Part shown: positions 42,014-50,589 of the stretch, one piece after another | How positions within the stretch are numbered: position 1 is the stretch's first letter | How the letters are laid out: each line of letters starts with the position of its first letter | Source: DATMTS01 sp035564555 | Lineage (GTDB): Bacteria > Actinomycetota > Actinomycetes > Actinomycetales > Microbacteriaceae | Direction of reading: 5' to 3' | DNA: 54,991 nt | NCBI GenBank assembly: GCA_035564555.1 | Contig: DATMTS010000113.1 | Coordinates: forward strand, 1 to 54,991 | Notes under the pieces: generated by a model | Told to the model about the DNA's origin: nothing | The model's database searches: none | What the model saw: only the letters and a program-made list of their open reading frames with translations | Position numbers and translations under genes: made by a program

Positions 42014-42526
42014 ATGACTGTTCTGCACCGCTTCGAGCCACTGTTCCGCCGCCTGGACCGTATCGCCGGCGGCAGGGCGTGGAGTCGCCGCATCCAGGAC
42101 GGGATGCGGGATCACCCGCGCACCCGCCGCGCGTTCATCGCGATCGCCTGGCTGCTCGTCGTCGAGTTCGCGATCGGGCTCGGTGCCGTCGTCGTCGCGG
42201 TGGTGCTCACCGCCTCCGGTCAGGGCGTGCCGTGGGCGGTGTGGATGCGCACGGTGATCGTGCTCGGCATGACCGCCACGCTGTTCTACTTCACCTGGCG
42301 CGCCAGCTTGGGCTGGTACTGGGGCTACTCCCGACTGCGACTGTTCAGCAAGATATTTCCGGTGGTCACCCTGGTGCTGGCCGCGATCCCCGGTCTGTAC
42401 CCGTTGTGGATGGTCACGGAACAGATCGTGTTCAGTCTGATCCTGATCGGAGTCGCCGACTTCTTGGACTCCGACCACATGCGCGCGGCCTTCCCCCGTC
42501 GGCTCCGCGGCCCCGAGGCGGAGTGA
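42014..42526 (+). CDS. membrane protein of unknown function
   Basis: A 170-residue protein with about four membrane segments: AWLLVVEFAIGLGAVVVAVVL, VIVLGMTATLFYFTWRASLG, FPVVTLVLAAIPGLYPLWMV and QIVFSLILIGVADFL. Basic N- and C-termini suggest both lie in the cytoplasm. GGAGG (42004-42008) precedes the ATG. I do not recognise the family. Confidence 0.8.
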   Translation: MTVLHRFEPLFRRLDRIAGGRAWSRRIQDGMRDHPRTRRAFIAIAWLLVVEFAIGLGAVVVAVVLTASGQGVPWAVWMRTVIVLGMTATLFYFTWRASLGWYWGYSRLRLFSKIFPVVTLVLAAIPGLYPLWMVTEQIVFSLILIGVADFLDSDHMRAAFPRRLRGPEAE

Positions 42527-42572
42527 CCAGTGGGCTCTTGCCTCGGTCATCAGGCTCGGTCAGCCGGCCCGG

Positions 42573-43400
42573 TCAGCCGGCGGTACGGCCGGATCGGCGC
42601 GGCGGCCATGGCACGATCGCCGATGTTCTCGCCTGATAGTCGGCGTACTGCGGATACTTGGCGCCGGAGATCGACTCGGTGAAGACGGTCGATCCGACGA
42701 AAAGCACGCTCAGCAGCACGGCGCCGACGACCGTCCACTGCAGAACCGAACCGGCCGCGATCGCCCCGAAGAGGAAGACGACCCACCACTGCGCCTGCTC
42801 GAAGAAGAAGTTGGGGTGCCTGCTGTAGCGGAACAGCCCAGTGGTGAGGAACGGGGGATCGACCGGTAGGCCCGCCGACGCCCGCTCCGACTTGCGTCTG
42901 TGGAAGTTCCACTGCTGCTGGTCGGCCGTCGTCTCGCCCGTCAGCAGCCCGAGGAACAACAGCGCGGCGAGCAGGTCGAGCGCGTTCACCGGCCTCGGGT
43001 TGCGATAGGCGGTCCAGGCGGGAAGGGTGATCAGCCAGAGCAGCAGGTTCTGATAGATCACGATGAAGAAGAGGTTGAACAGCGCGAACGCGACTCGTCC
43101 CATCCGGCTGCGCAGCACCGCCCAGCGGTAGTCCTCGCCGCCGCGGGCGTAGCCTCCCTTCCGGGCGAAGTTGAAGGTGAGCCGAGCACCCCACAGGGTG
43201 ACAAGGCATGCCAGCAGGACGAGCCGTACATCCCTCATGCCGGTCGCCGCTGCGTAGACCCAGACGTAGCAGACGGGCGCGATCGACCAGATCCGGTCGA
43301 CCCAGGAGTGCTCGCCCGTCGCCACCGAGAGCAGCCAGGTGGCGACGCATACCGCCAGCAGTATGCAGAGGTTCACGATCAGGGGGTCCACGAGCGCCAT
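42573..43400 (-). CDS. DUF1295 family membrane protein (steroid 5-alpha-reductase-like)
   Basis: A 275-residue integral membrane protein with about six helices. It has WVDRIWSIAPVCYVWVYA, LWGARLTFNFARKGGYARGG, GLFRYSRHPNFFFEQAQWW and the C-terminal KYPQYADYQARTSAIVPW, all usual in DUF1295. These proteins share the isoprenylcysteine methyltransferase/5-alpha-reductase fold; the substrate is unknown. Confidence 0.92.
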   Translation of the reverse strand: MALVDPLIVNLCILLAVCVATWLLSVATGEHSWVDRIWSIAPVCYVWVYAAATGMRDVRLVLLACLVTLWGARLTFNFARKGGYARGGEDYRWAVLRSRMGRVAFALFNLFFIVIYQNLLLWLITLPAWTAYRNPRPVNALDLLAALLFLGLLTGETTADQQQWNFHRRKSERASAGLPVDPPFLTTGLFRYSRHPNFFFEQAQWWVVFLFGAIAAGSVLQWTVVGAVLLSVLFVGSTVFTESISGAKYPQYADYQARTSAIVPWPPRRSGRTAG

Positions 43401-43523
43401 CGTAGCCGCGAAGGCTCCTCGGCTTTCACGATCGAACCCGCTGCCGGGCGGCGACATCCGCGCGAGCCTGGTCTCCTCCTGAGAACCGGGGTTCGAGGCA
43501 CATCCCCGGTAGGATCGGTGACC

Positions 43524-44150
43524 GTGGCATCCACCCCGGTCAGCTCGCGCGTGCTGACGGTTCCCAACCTTCTGAGCTTCTTCCGGCTCGCCCTGGTGCC
43601 GGTGTTCCTGGTGCTCGTCATCGGGCGGCAGGATGCTGCCGCGCTGGTCGTGCTCGTGGTCTCGAGCATCACTGACTTCCTCGACGGCTATCTGGCTCGG
43701 CGCCTTGATCAGGTGTCCCGGCTGGGCCAACTTCTCGATCCCGCGGCGGATCGGCTCTACATCTTCGCAGCGCTGATCGGCCTCGCCTGGCGCGATCTGC
43801 TGCCATGGTGGCTGGTGGCCGTCATCGTGGGCCGCGACGTCATGCTCGCCGTGCTCGGAATCGTGCTCGCCTCGCATGGTTACGGCCCTCTGCCGGTCCA
43901 TCACCTCGGCAAGGTCGCGACTTTCGCGCTCTTCCTCGCGTTGCCGGTGCTGATGCTGGGGGAGGCGTTCTCGGTGCTGCAACCATATGCCCAGCCGGCG
44001 GGCTGGGCGCTGGCGATCTGGGGCGCTTTCCTGTACTGGTGGGCGGGGATCGTCTACGTGCGTGAAACGGCGCGGGTCGTGGCGATTTCACGGAGCCAGG
44101 CGGCCGAAGCATCCGATACGCTGGGGGACGAGGAGGTTGGCCGTGGCTGA
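43524..44150 (+). CDS. CDP-alcohol phosphatidyltransferase family protein
   Basis: A 208-residue membrane enzyme of phospholipid head-group transfer (phosphatidylglycerophosphate synthase type). The active-site signature DGx2ARx8Gx3Dx3D reads DGYLARRLDQVSRLGQLLDP then AADR. The GTG at 43524 lies eight bases after TAGGAT (43510-43515), which could be a -10, so a leaderless message is possible; GTG 43518 is an alternative. It overlaps the FHA gene by eight bases, in the order known from the Mycobacterium garA region. Confidence 0.92.
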   Translation: MASTPVSSRVLTVPNLLSFFRLALVPVFLVLVIGRQDAAALVVLVVSSITDFLDGYLARRLDQVSRLGQLLDPAADRLYIFAALIGLAWRDLLPWWLVAVIVGRDVMLAVLGIVLASHGYGPLPVHHLGKVATFALFLALPVLMLGEAFSVLQPYAQPAGWALAIWGAFLYWWAGIVYVRETARVVAISRSQAAEASDTLGDEEVGRG

Positions 44151-44622
44151 CGATAACGACGAGAACAACCCCCTGCGCGAGCCGTCCAGGGGAAACGAAG
44201 ACACGACGGCGCGCTTCGGGGAAGAATTCGCCGCCGCCATGAACGCCGGTACCGCCAGCGTGACGCCCGACGAACTCGGCGCCATCGACGCGCTGCCCTC
44301 CGGTTCCGCTCTGCTCGTGGTGAGGCGCGGACCGAACGCCGGCGCGCGGTTCCTGCTCGACGCCGACGTGACGACGGCCGGGCGGCATCCGGATGCCGAC
44401 ATCTTCCTCGATGACGTGACGGTCTCGCGCCGGCATGCAGAGTTCGTGCGGCACGGCAAGGTCTTCGAGGTCAGAGACCTCGGCTCATTGAACGGCACCT
44501 ACTTCGACGGCGTTCGCATCGAGAGTGCCATGCTGACCGACGGCGCCGAGGTGCAGGTGGGCAAGTTCCGCCTCACCTTCTACGCCTCCCGTGCCGACCG
44601 GGGCGCTACGGCGTCGTCGTAG
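44143..44622 (+). CDS. garA: FHA domain protein, GarA/OdhI-like
   Basis: A 159-residue protein with a disordered N-terminus and a C-terminal FHA domain (about 65-150): GRHPDADIFLDDVTVSRRHA and VRDLGSLNGTYFDGVRIES. The N-terminal EDTTARFGEEF resembles the ETTSVFRAD phosphorylation site of GarA, the switch protein that inhibits 2-oxoglutarate dehydrogenase and related enzymes until a Ser/Thr kinase phosphorylates it. GAGGAGG precedes the GTG. The following MerR gene starts on its last base. Confidence 0.9.
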   Translation: MADDNDENNPLREPSRGNEDTTARFGEEFAAAMNAGTASVTPDELGAIDALPSGSALLVVRRGPNAGARFLLDADVTTAGRHPDADIFLDDVTVSRRHAEFVRHGKVFEVRDLGSLNGTYFDGVRIESAMLTDGAEVQVGKFRLTFYASRADRGATASS

Positions 44623-45317
44623 TGGCTCGGGACGCAGCCGAGGCACGCGCCGGGGGGACGGCGCTGCTGAGCATCGGCCAGGTGCTCGCGCGGCTCACGC
44701 CCGACTTTCCCGACCTGACTCCGTCGAAGCTGCGCTTCCTCGAAGAGCAGGGTCTCATCTCTCCGGCCCGCACGGCATCCGGGTATCGCAAGTTCTGCGC
44801 AGCCGACCTCGAACGGCTGCGTGTGATCCTCACGGTGCAGCGCGACCACTACCTGCCGCTCAAGGTCATTCGCGGCTACCTCGCCGACCTCGACGCAGGC
44901 CGCACGCCGCTCATCCCCGGTGCGAAGAACGCTCCTGGGGTGCCGAACATGCTCTCCACGGGTCGTCGATTCAAGCGCGAGGACCTCATCCGTGAGGCGG
45001 GCGCCAGCCAGGCGCTTCTGCATGATGCCATCTCGGCTTCGGTCATCGCGCCCGCCGAGGTGTACGGCGAAGACCACCTGGCCGTGCTGCGCGCCCTCGT
45101 CGAGCTGCAGCGCTGCGGCATCGAACCGCGCCATCTGCGCGGCATGCGCGCCGCCGCGGATCGCGAGGTCGGCCTGGTCGAGAGCGCCTTGATCGCTCGG
45201 CGCGGCGAAACCGCCTCGCGCGCCCAGACCGCCGAGCTCGCCCGCGACCTCGCGGCTCAACTCGAGATCGTTCGGGCCAACTTGATCAGGGCCGCGCTGG
45301 CGCGCTTCACACCGTGA
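44622..45317 (+). CDS. ftsR: MerR family transcriptional regulator FtsR
   Basis: A 231-residue MerR-type regulator. The winged helix is LSIGQVLARLTPDFPDLTPS followed by KLRFLEEQGLISPARTASGYR. The length, the FPDLTPSKLRFLEEQGL sequence and the position after the FHA gene match FtsR (Corynebacterium) and Rv1828 (Mycobacterium), which influence ftsZ expression. The GTG start overlaps the FHA stop by one base. Confidence 0.9.
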   Translation: MARDAAEARAGGTALLSIGQVLARLTPDFPDLTPSKLRFLEEQGLISPARTASGYRKFCAADLERLRVILTVQRDHYLPLKVIRGYLADLDAGRTPLIPGAKNAPGVPNMLSTGRRFKREDLIREAGASQALLHDAISASVIAPAEVYGEDHLAVLRALVELQRCGIEPRHLRGMRAAADREVGLVESALIARRGETASRAQTAELARDLAAQLEIVRANLIRAALARFTP

Positions 45318-45351
45318 TCGGGCGACACGCCGCGGCAAGAATGCGAATGTC

Positions 45352-45380
45352 GTTGCCGCCCGGCGCGCGCGTGGGTAGCG
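45352..45380 (+). promoter_or_regulatory. promoter of the second MerR gene
   Basis: TTGCCG (45352-45357), 17 bp, TAGCGT (45375-45380). The -10 is identical to that before the DUF6328 gene. Confidence 0.55.
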
Positions 45381-45431
45381 TTGAAGATGCGTTCTTTTCA
45401 GAACGCGAATCCTGGGGTGAGAGGCAAACGG

Positions 45432-45995
45432 ATGAGTGAACTCAGTCGGCATGACGGCTCTCGTTACGACCTGGGGCTGCTCTTCACCGACGGTTTGCCC
45501 GACATGGACGCCACCGCCGGCTACCGGGGCGCTACGGCGGCACGGGCCGCCGGTATCAGCTATCGGCAACTCGATTACTGGGCGCGCACCGGGCTCGTCG
45601 AGCCGACCGTTCGCGGCGCCGCCGGTTCCGGTTCGCAGCGACTCTACGGATTCCGCGACATCCTGGTGCTCAAACTCGTGAAGCGCCTGCTCGACACCGG
45701 CATCTCGCTCCAGCAGATCCGCACCGCGGTCAACCAATTGCGTGAGTCCGGCGTGAACGATCTCGCCCAGACGACCCTGATGAGTGACGGAGCCAGCGTC
45801 TACCTGTGCACCTCGAACGACGAGGTGATCGACCTGGTCAGCAGGGGACAGGGCGTGTTCGGCATCGCCGTGGGCAAGGTGCTGCGCGAGGTCGAGTCCA
45901 GCCTCGTCGAGTTGGACATCCAGACCGTTGATGCGCAGACCTTCTCGGCACAGGACGAGCTCGCGGCGCGACGCGCCGCTCGCAAGATCTCCTAG
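45432..45995 (+). CDS. MerR family regulator, Rv1830/McdR-like
   Basis: A 187-residue regulator with the helix-turn-helix YRGATAARAAGISYRQLDYW then RTGLVEPTVRGA, followed by LYGFRDILVLKLVKRLLDTG. It is the usual neighbour of garA-ftsR; the mycobacterial homologue Rv1830 (McdR) affects cell division. The start at 45432 has GAGAGG just upstream. Confidence 0.9.
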   Translation: MSELSRHDGSRYDLGLLFTDGLPDMDATAGYRGATAARAAGISYRQLDYWARTGLVEPTVRGAAGSGSQRLYGFRDILVLKLVKRLLDTGISLQQIRTAVNQLRESGVNDLAQTTLMSDGASVYLCTSNDEVIDLVSRGQGVFGIAVGKVLREVESSLVELDIQTVDAQTFSAQDELAARRAARKIS

Positions 45996-46009
45996 TCCAC
46001 GCCTTCCGC

Positions 46010-46042
46010 CGGCCGCATCTGCCGACCGGCCGCATCTGCCAG
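46010..46042. repeat. direct repeat of 15 bp
   Basis: CCGGCCGCATCTGCC occurs twice within this interval, separated by three to four bases, in the gap between convergent genes. Confidence 0.6.
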
Positions 46043-46083
46043 CCTCGGACGCCTCCGACCCTCCGGCCCGCCAAAGCGCGTCA

Positions 46084-46144
46084 AAATCAGGTGACACCGG
46101 CATCCGGCTGGATAATCCAGCCGAGCACGCGTGTCACCTGATTT
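46084..46144. repeat. nested palindrome between convergent genes
   Basis: Outer arms AAATCAGGTGACAC (46084-46097) and GTGTCACCTGATTT (46131-46144) are perfect inverted repeats of 14 bases. Inside, CGGCTGGAT (46105-46113) and ATCCAGCCG (46115-46123) are perfect 9-base arms around one base. The outer arms are AT-rich for this genome. It could be a bidirectional terminator or a dispersed palindromic element. Confidence 0.75.
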
Positions 46145-46232
46145 CGATACGGTTTGGGGTACGGCGCGCCGCGCTGCCGAGCCGATCACGGGCGGGCCGA
46201 TCGCGGCCGACTCGCGCCGTCGAGGCGGTGCG

Positions 46233-47042
46233 CTACTGCGCGAGTTCGGCGTATTCCCCGATGCGCGCGGTGCGCAGTACGCGTTCCAGCAGCACGTCGA
46301 AATTGTGCGCCATCTCCTGTGCGCTCTCACCGGGCCACACGTGCAACGGCTTCGCCGCACCCTGCGCCTGCTGCAGGCTGGTGCGCTCGGGCAGTTGCGG
46401 GCTCAGCACGAGCGGACCGAACATGTCCCGCAGTTCTTTGATGCGGAACTGGTGCTCCAACGACTGCACCCGAGCACGGTTCACGATGATGCCCAGCGGC
46501 TGCAGCCGAGGCGAGAGCCCACGCCGGATCTCCTCGATGGCGCGCAGTGCGCGATCGGCTGCCGCAACGGAGAACAGTCCCGGTTCGGTCACGACGGTGA
46601 CCCGGTCGCTGGCCGCCCATGCGGTGCGCGTCAAGGCGTTCAGCGACGGAGCGCAGTCGATCAGAACGAGGTCGTAGTCGTGCTCGACATTGGCCAGCGC
46701 CTCCTCGAGCTTCCAGATGTCGCGGATGCTGGGGTGTGGGCCGTCGAAGTTGATCGCCGACGGGCTGCCGATCATCACGTCGACCTTGCCCGGCCTGCCG
46801 CGCGTCCATCCGCTGGGCGCGATCGCGGCGCGCACGATCTTCTCCTTGGGGGATGCCAGCACGTCGGCGACGTTGAGGTGCCCGGCGACCTGGATGTCCA
46901 TGCCTGTCGAGACGTCGGATTGCGGGTCGAGATCGACCACGAGAGTGCGCAGGCCCTTCGCGAAAGACGCGGATGCGAGGCCCAGCGTCACCGTGGTCTT
47001 ACCGACACCACCTTTGAGGGAACTGACGCTGAGTACGTGCAC
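46233..47042 (-). CDS. ParA family ATPase
   Basis: A 269-residue chromosome-partition-type ATPase. Deviant Walker A SSLKGGVGKTTVTLG, DLDPQSDVSTGM for Walker A', and LVLIDCAPSLNALT for Walker B. The start is a GTG with no Shine-Dalgarno sequence; TAACGT (47056-47051 on the minus strand) lies eight bases upstream, consistent with a leaderless message. No ParB or parS is seen nearby, so it may position something other than the chromosome. Confidence 0.92.
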   Translation of the reverse strand: MHVLSVSSLKGGVGKTTVTLGLASASFAKGLRTLVVDLDPQSDVSTGMDIQVAGHLNVADVLASPKEKIVRAAIAPSGWTRGRPGKVDVMIGSPSAINFDGPHPSIRDIWKLEEALANVEHDYDLVLIDCAPSLNALTRTAWAASDRVTVVTEPGLFSVAAADRALRAIEEIRRGLSPRLQPLGIIVNRARVQSLEHQFRIKELRDMFGPLVLSPQLPERTSLQQAQGAAKPLHVWPGESAQEMAHNFDVLLERVLRTARIGEYAELAQ

Positions 47043-47122
47043 AAGTAGCTACGTTACCTTCACTAGTCTTAGAGAACCTAACCATTCGCTGTGTGCCGAG
47101 GGGCGCCAAGGGAAAGGCCTGA

Positions 47123-50100
47123 ATGTTCCGCAAGATACTCGTGGCCAACCGCGGTGAGATCGCCATCAGGGCCTTTCGAGCCGCATATGAGCTGGGTGCC
47201 AAGACGGTTGCCGTGTTCCCCTATGAGGACCGCAATTCGCTGCATCGCCTGAAGGCCGACGAGGCATACCAGATCGGTGAGCCGGGACATCCGGTGCGCG
47301 CGTACCTGGACGTTGCGGAGATCATCCGGGTCGCGCGGGAGTCGGGCGCGGATGCGATCTACCCCGGTTACGGCTTCCTTTCCGAGAACCCGGAACTGGC
47401 CGAGGCCGCCCGTGAGGCGGGTATCACCTTCATCGGTCCCTCGTCCAAGGTGCTGGAGATGGCGGGCAACAAGGTCACCGCGAAGGAGTACGCGGTGGCG
47501 GCCGGGGTGCCGGTGCTGGTCTCGACGCCGCCCTCACGCGACATCGACGAACTCGTCGCACAATCGGAGGCGATCGGGTTCCCCATCTTCGCCAAGGCGG
47601 TGGCCGGCGGTGGCGGCCGGGGCATGCGCCGGGTGACGAGCAAGGCCGAACTGCGCGGAGCGCTCGAAGAAGCCATGCGCGAGGCGAACAGCGCGTTCGG
47701 CGACCCGACGATGTTCCTCGAGCAGGCCGTGCTGCGACCGAGGCACATCGAGGTGCAGATCCTCGCGGATGCCGACGGAACGACCCTGCACCTGTTCGAG
47801 CGCGACTGCTCGGTGCAGCGCAGGCACCAGAAGGTCATCGAGATCGCACCCGCGCCGAACCTTTCGGACGAGATCAGGCAGAGCCTCTACCGGGATGCGG
47901 TGGCGTTCGCCGCCTCGATCGGGTACGTGAATGCCGGTACCGTGGAGTTCCTGCTCGACACTGCGGGGGAGCGGGCCGGGCAGCACGTGTTCATCGAGAT
48001 GAACCCGCGCATCCAGGTCGAGCACACCGTCACAGAGGAGGTGACCGACGTCGACCTGGTGCAGGCGCAGATGCGCATCGCTGCGGGGGAGTCGTTGGCC
48101 GATCTCGGTCTCACCCAGCAGAACATCCAATTGCGCGGCGCCGCTTTGCAGTGCCGGATCACGACCGAGGACCCCACCGCGGGATTCCGCCCCGACACCG
48201 GCAAGATCACCACGTATCGTTCGCCGGGCGGCGGCGGCATCCGCCTGGACGGCGGCACGGTCAATCAGGGCGCGCAGATCAGCCCGCATTTCGATTCGAT
48301 GCTCGCGAAGCTCACCTGCCGAGGCCGCGACTTCCCCGCCGCGGTGAGCCGCGCCAGACGGGCGCTTGCCGAGTTCCGCATCCGCGGCGTCGCCACCAAC
48401 ATCCCGTTCCTGCAGGCCGTGCTCGACGACCCGTCGTTCATCGCCGGTGACCTGAGCACGTCGTTCATCGAGGAGCGGCCGGAACTGCTGCGCGGCCGCG
48501 CATCCAAAGACCGGGGCACCAAGGTGCTCAGCTGGCTCGCCGACACGACCGTGAACCTGCCCAATGGCCCACGACCCGATGTGGCGAACCCGGTGGAGAA
48601 GCTTCCGCGCATCGATCTGAGCGCTCCGCCGCCCTCCGGTTCGCGGCAGTCGTTGCTCGAACTCGGTCCGGTCGGGTTCGCCGCCGCACTGCGTGCGCAG
48701 ACGGCCCTCGCGGTCACCGAGACGACGTTCCGCGACGCTCACCAGTCGCTGCTGGCGACCCGGGTACGCACCAAAGACCTGTTGGCCGTCGCACCGTACG
48801 TGGCGCGCACCACTCCGCAGTTGCTCTCGGTCGAGGCCTGGGGCGGCGCCACGTACGACGTGGCGCTGCGCTTCCTCGGTGAAGACCCGTGGGAACGGCT
48901 CGGCGCGTTGCGCGAGGCGCTTCCGAATGTGAACATCCAGATGCTGCTGCGCGGGCGCAACACGGTGGGCTACACGCCGTATCCCACCGAGGTCGCCGAC
49001 GCGTTCATCCGCGAGGCGCGCTCGACCGGGGTCGACATCTTCCGCATCTTCGACGCGCTGAACGACGTGGAGCAGATGCGGCCCGCGATCGACGCGGTGC
49101 TGGCCACCGGCACCGCGATCGCCGAAGTCGCGGTCTGCTACACAGGCGACCTGCTCGACCCCGCCGAAGACCTGTACACGCTGGACTACTACCTGCGCCT
49201 GGCGGAGCAGATCGTCTCGGCAGGCGCACATGTGCTGGCGATCAAGGACATGGCCGGGCTGCTGCGCCCGAGTGCCGCGGAGAAGCTGGTCGCCGCCTTC
49301 CGGGAGCGCTTCGACCTTCCCGTGCACGTACACACCCACGACACCCCGGGTGGTCAACTCGCTACGCTGCTGGCCGCGGCTCGAGCCGGGGCGGATGCCG
49401 TGGATGTCGCCAGCGCGCCGATGGCGGGCACCACGAGTCAGCCTGCGGCCTCGGCGTTGGTCGCGGCACTGGCGCATACCGAGCGCGACACCGGCATCCC
49501 GCTGAAGGCAGTGACCGATCTGGAGCCGTACTGGGCGGCCGTCCGCCAGGTCTACGCTCCGTTCGAATCCGGTCTGCCCGGTCCCACCGGCCGCGTCTAC
49601 ACCCACGAGATCCCCGGCGGGCAGCTCTCCAATCTGCGCCAGCAGGCCAAGGCGCTGGGACTCGCCGAGCATTTCGAGCTCGTCGAAGACATGTACGCCG
49701 CGGCGAACAAGATCCTGGGGCGAATTCCCAAGGTCACGCCGTCGTCGAAGGTCGTCGGCGATCTCGCGCTGCACCTGGCCGCGGTGCATGCCGATCCTGC
49801 CGATTTCGCGGCGCATCCGCAGAACTACGACGTGCCCGATTCGGTCGTGGGGTTCATGGCCGGCGAACTCGGCGACCTGCCGGGCGGGTGGCCGGAACCG
49901 TTCCGCACGCGGGTGCTGGAGGGCAAGCACGTGCGCATCGGGGTCACCGAGATCGACGACCTCGACCGAGCGGGCCTGGCTGGGGATGCCTCGTCACGAC
50001 GCGCGACGCTGAACCGGCTGCTGTTCCCGGCACCGACCCGTCAGTTCGAGCAGGTGCGCGAACTCTTCGGCGACCTCTCGGTCGTCGACACGGTCGACTA

Positions 50101-50530
50101 CCTGTACGGACTGCAGCCGGGCGGCGAGCACGTGGTCGAGATCGAACCGGGCGTGCGCCTGTACGTCGGGCTGGAAGCCATCGGCGAGGCCGATGACAAG
50201 GGCATGCGCACGGTCATGGCGACGCTGAACGGGCAGCTGCGACCGGTGTTCGTGCGCGACCGCGGCATCACCGTGGAATCGAAGGCGGCGGAGAAGGCCG
50301 ACACCTCGAAGCCCGGTCACGTGGCCGCACCGTTCTCCGGTGTCGTCACGTTGCAGATCGCCGGTGGTGACCGTGTCGCCGCCGGGCAAACCGTTGCATC
50401 CATCGAGGCCATGAAGATGGAGGCCGCGATCACCGCCCCGATCGCCGGTTTCATCGAGCGGCTGGCGATTCCGAAGACGCAGCAGGTCGACGCTGCCGAT
50501 CTGCTGCTGGTCATCACTCCGGAGTCGTGA
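47123..50530 (+). CDS. pyc: pyruvate carboxylase
   Basis: A 1135-residue biotin enzyme that forms oxaloacetate from pyruvate and bicarbonate. Biotin carboxylase (about 1-450: FRKILVANRGEIAIRAFRAA, AVAGGGGRGMRRV, FIEMNPRIQVEHTVTEEVT), carboxyltransferase (about 530-1000: TTFRDAHQSLLATRVRTKDL, AIKDMAGLLRP, VHVHTHDTPGGQ) and a C-terminal biotinyl domain with Lys1098 in IEAMKMEAAI. The ATG follows AAAGG. Confidence 0.98.
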   Translation: MFRKILVANRGEIAIRAFRAAYELGAKTVAVFPYEDRNSLHRLKADEAYQIGEPGHPVRAYLDVAEIIRVARESGADAIYPGYGFLSENPELAEAAREAGITFIGPSSKVLEMAGNKVTAKEYAVAAGVPVLVSTPPSRDIDELVAQSEAIGFPIFAKAVAGGGGRGMRRVTSKAELRGALEEAMREANSAFGDPTMFLEQAVLRPRHIEVQILADADGTTLHLFERDCSVQRRHQKVIEIAPAPNLSDEIRQSLYRDAVAFAASIGYVNAGTVEFLLDTAGERAGQHVFIEMNPRIQVEHTVTEEVTDVDLVQAQMRIAAGESLADLGLTQQNIQLRGAALQCRITTEDPTAGFRPDTGKITTYRSPGGGGIRLDGGTVNQGAQISPHFDSMLAKLTCRGRDFPAAVSRARRALAEFRIRGVATNIPFLQAVLDDPSFIAGDLSTSFIEERPELLRGRASKDRGTKVLSWLADTTVNLPNGPRPDVANPVEKLPRIDLSAPPPSGSRQSLLELGPVGFAAALRAQTALAVTETTFRDAHQSLLATRVRTKDLLAVAPYVARTTPQLLSVEAWGGATYDVALRFLGEDPWERLGALREALPNVNIQMLLRGRNTVGYTPYPTEVADAFIREARSTGVDIFRIFDALNDVEQMRPAIDAVLATGTAIAEVAVCYTGDLLDPAEDLYTLDYYLRLAEQIVSAGAHVLAIKDMAGLLRPSAAEKLVAAFRERFDLPVHVHTHDTPGGQLATLLAAARAGADAVDVASAPMAGTTSQPAASALVAALAHTERDTGIPLKAVTDLEPYWAAVRQVYAPFESGLPGPTGRVYTHEIPGGQLSNLRQQAKALGLAEHFELVEDMYAAANKILGRIPKVTPSSKVVGDLALHLAAVHADPADFAAHPQNYDVPDSVVGFMAGELGDLPGGWPEPFRTRVLEGKHVRIGVTEIDDLDRAGLAGDASSRRATLNRLLFPAPTRQFEQVRELFGDLSVVDTVDYLYGLQPGGEHVVEIEPGVRLYVGLEAIGEADDKGMRTVMATLNGQLRPVFVRDRGITVESKAAEKADTSKPGHVAAPFSGVVTLQIAGGDRVAAGQTVASIEAMKMEAAITAPIAGFIERLAIPKTQQVDAADLLLVITPES

Positions 50531-50589
50531 ACCGGGCAGGCGAGACCCCTCGCGCTAAACTGAGACATTATCGAGCGGGAGGGCGTGAG

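Noticed and set aside
46084..46144. Insertion-sequence remnant
   Set aside because: No transposase fragment or flanking target duplication is visible, so only the palindrome is reported.
47534..49930. Minus-strand frame of 798 codons over pyc
   Set aside because: Pyruvate carboxylase is unmistakable on the plus strand; the frame is open because of GC bias.
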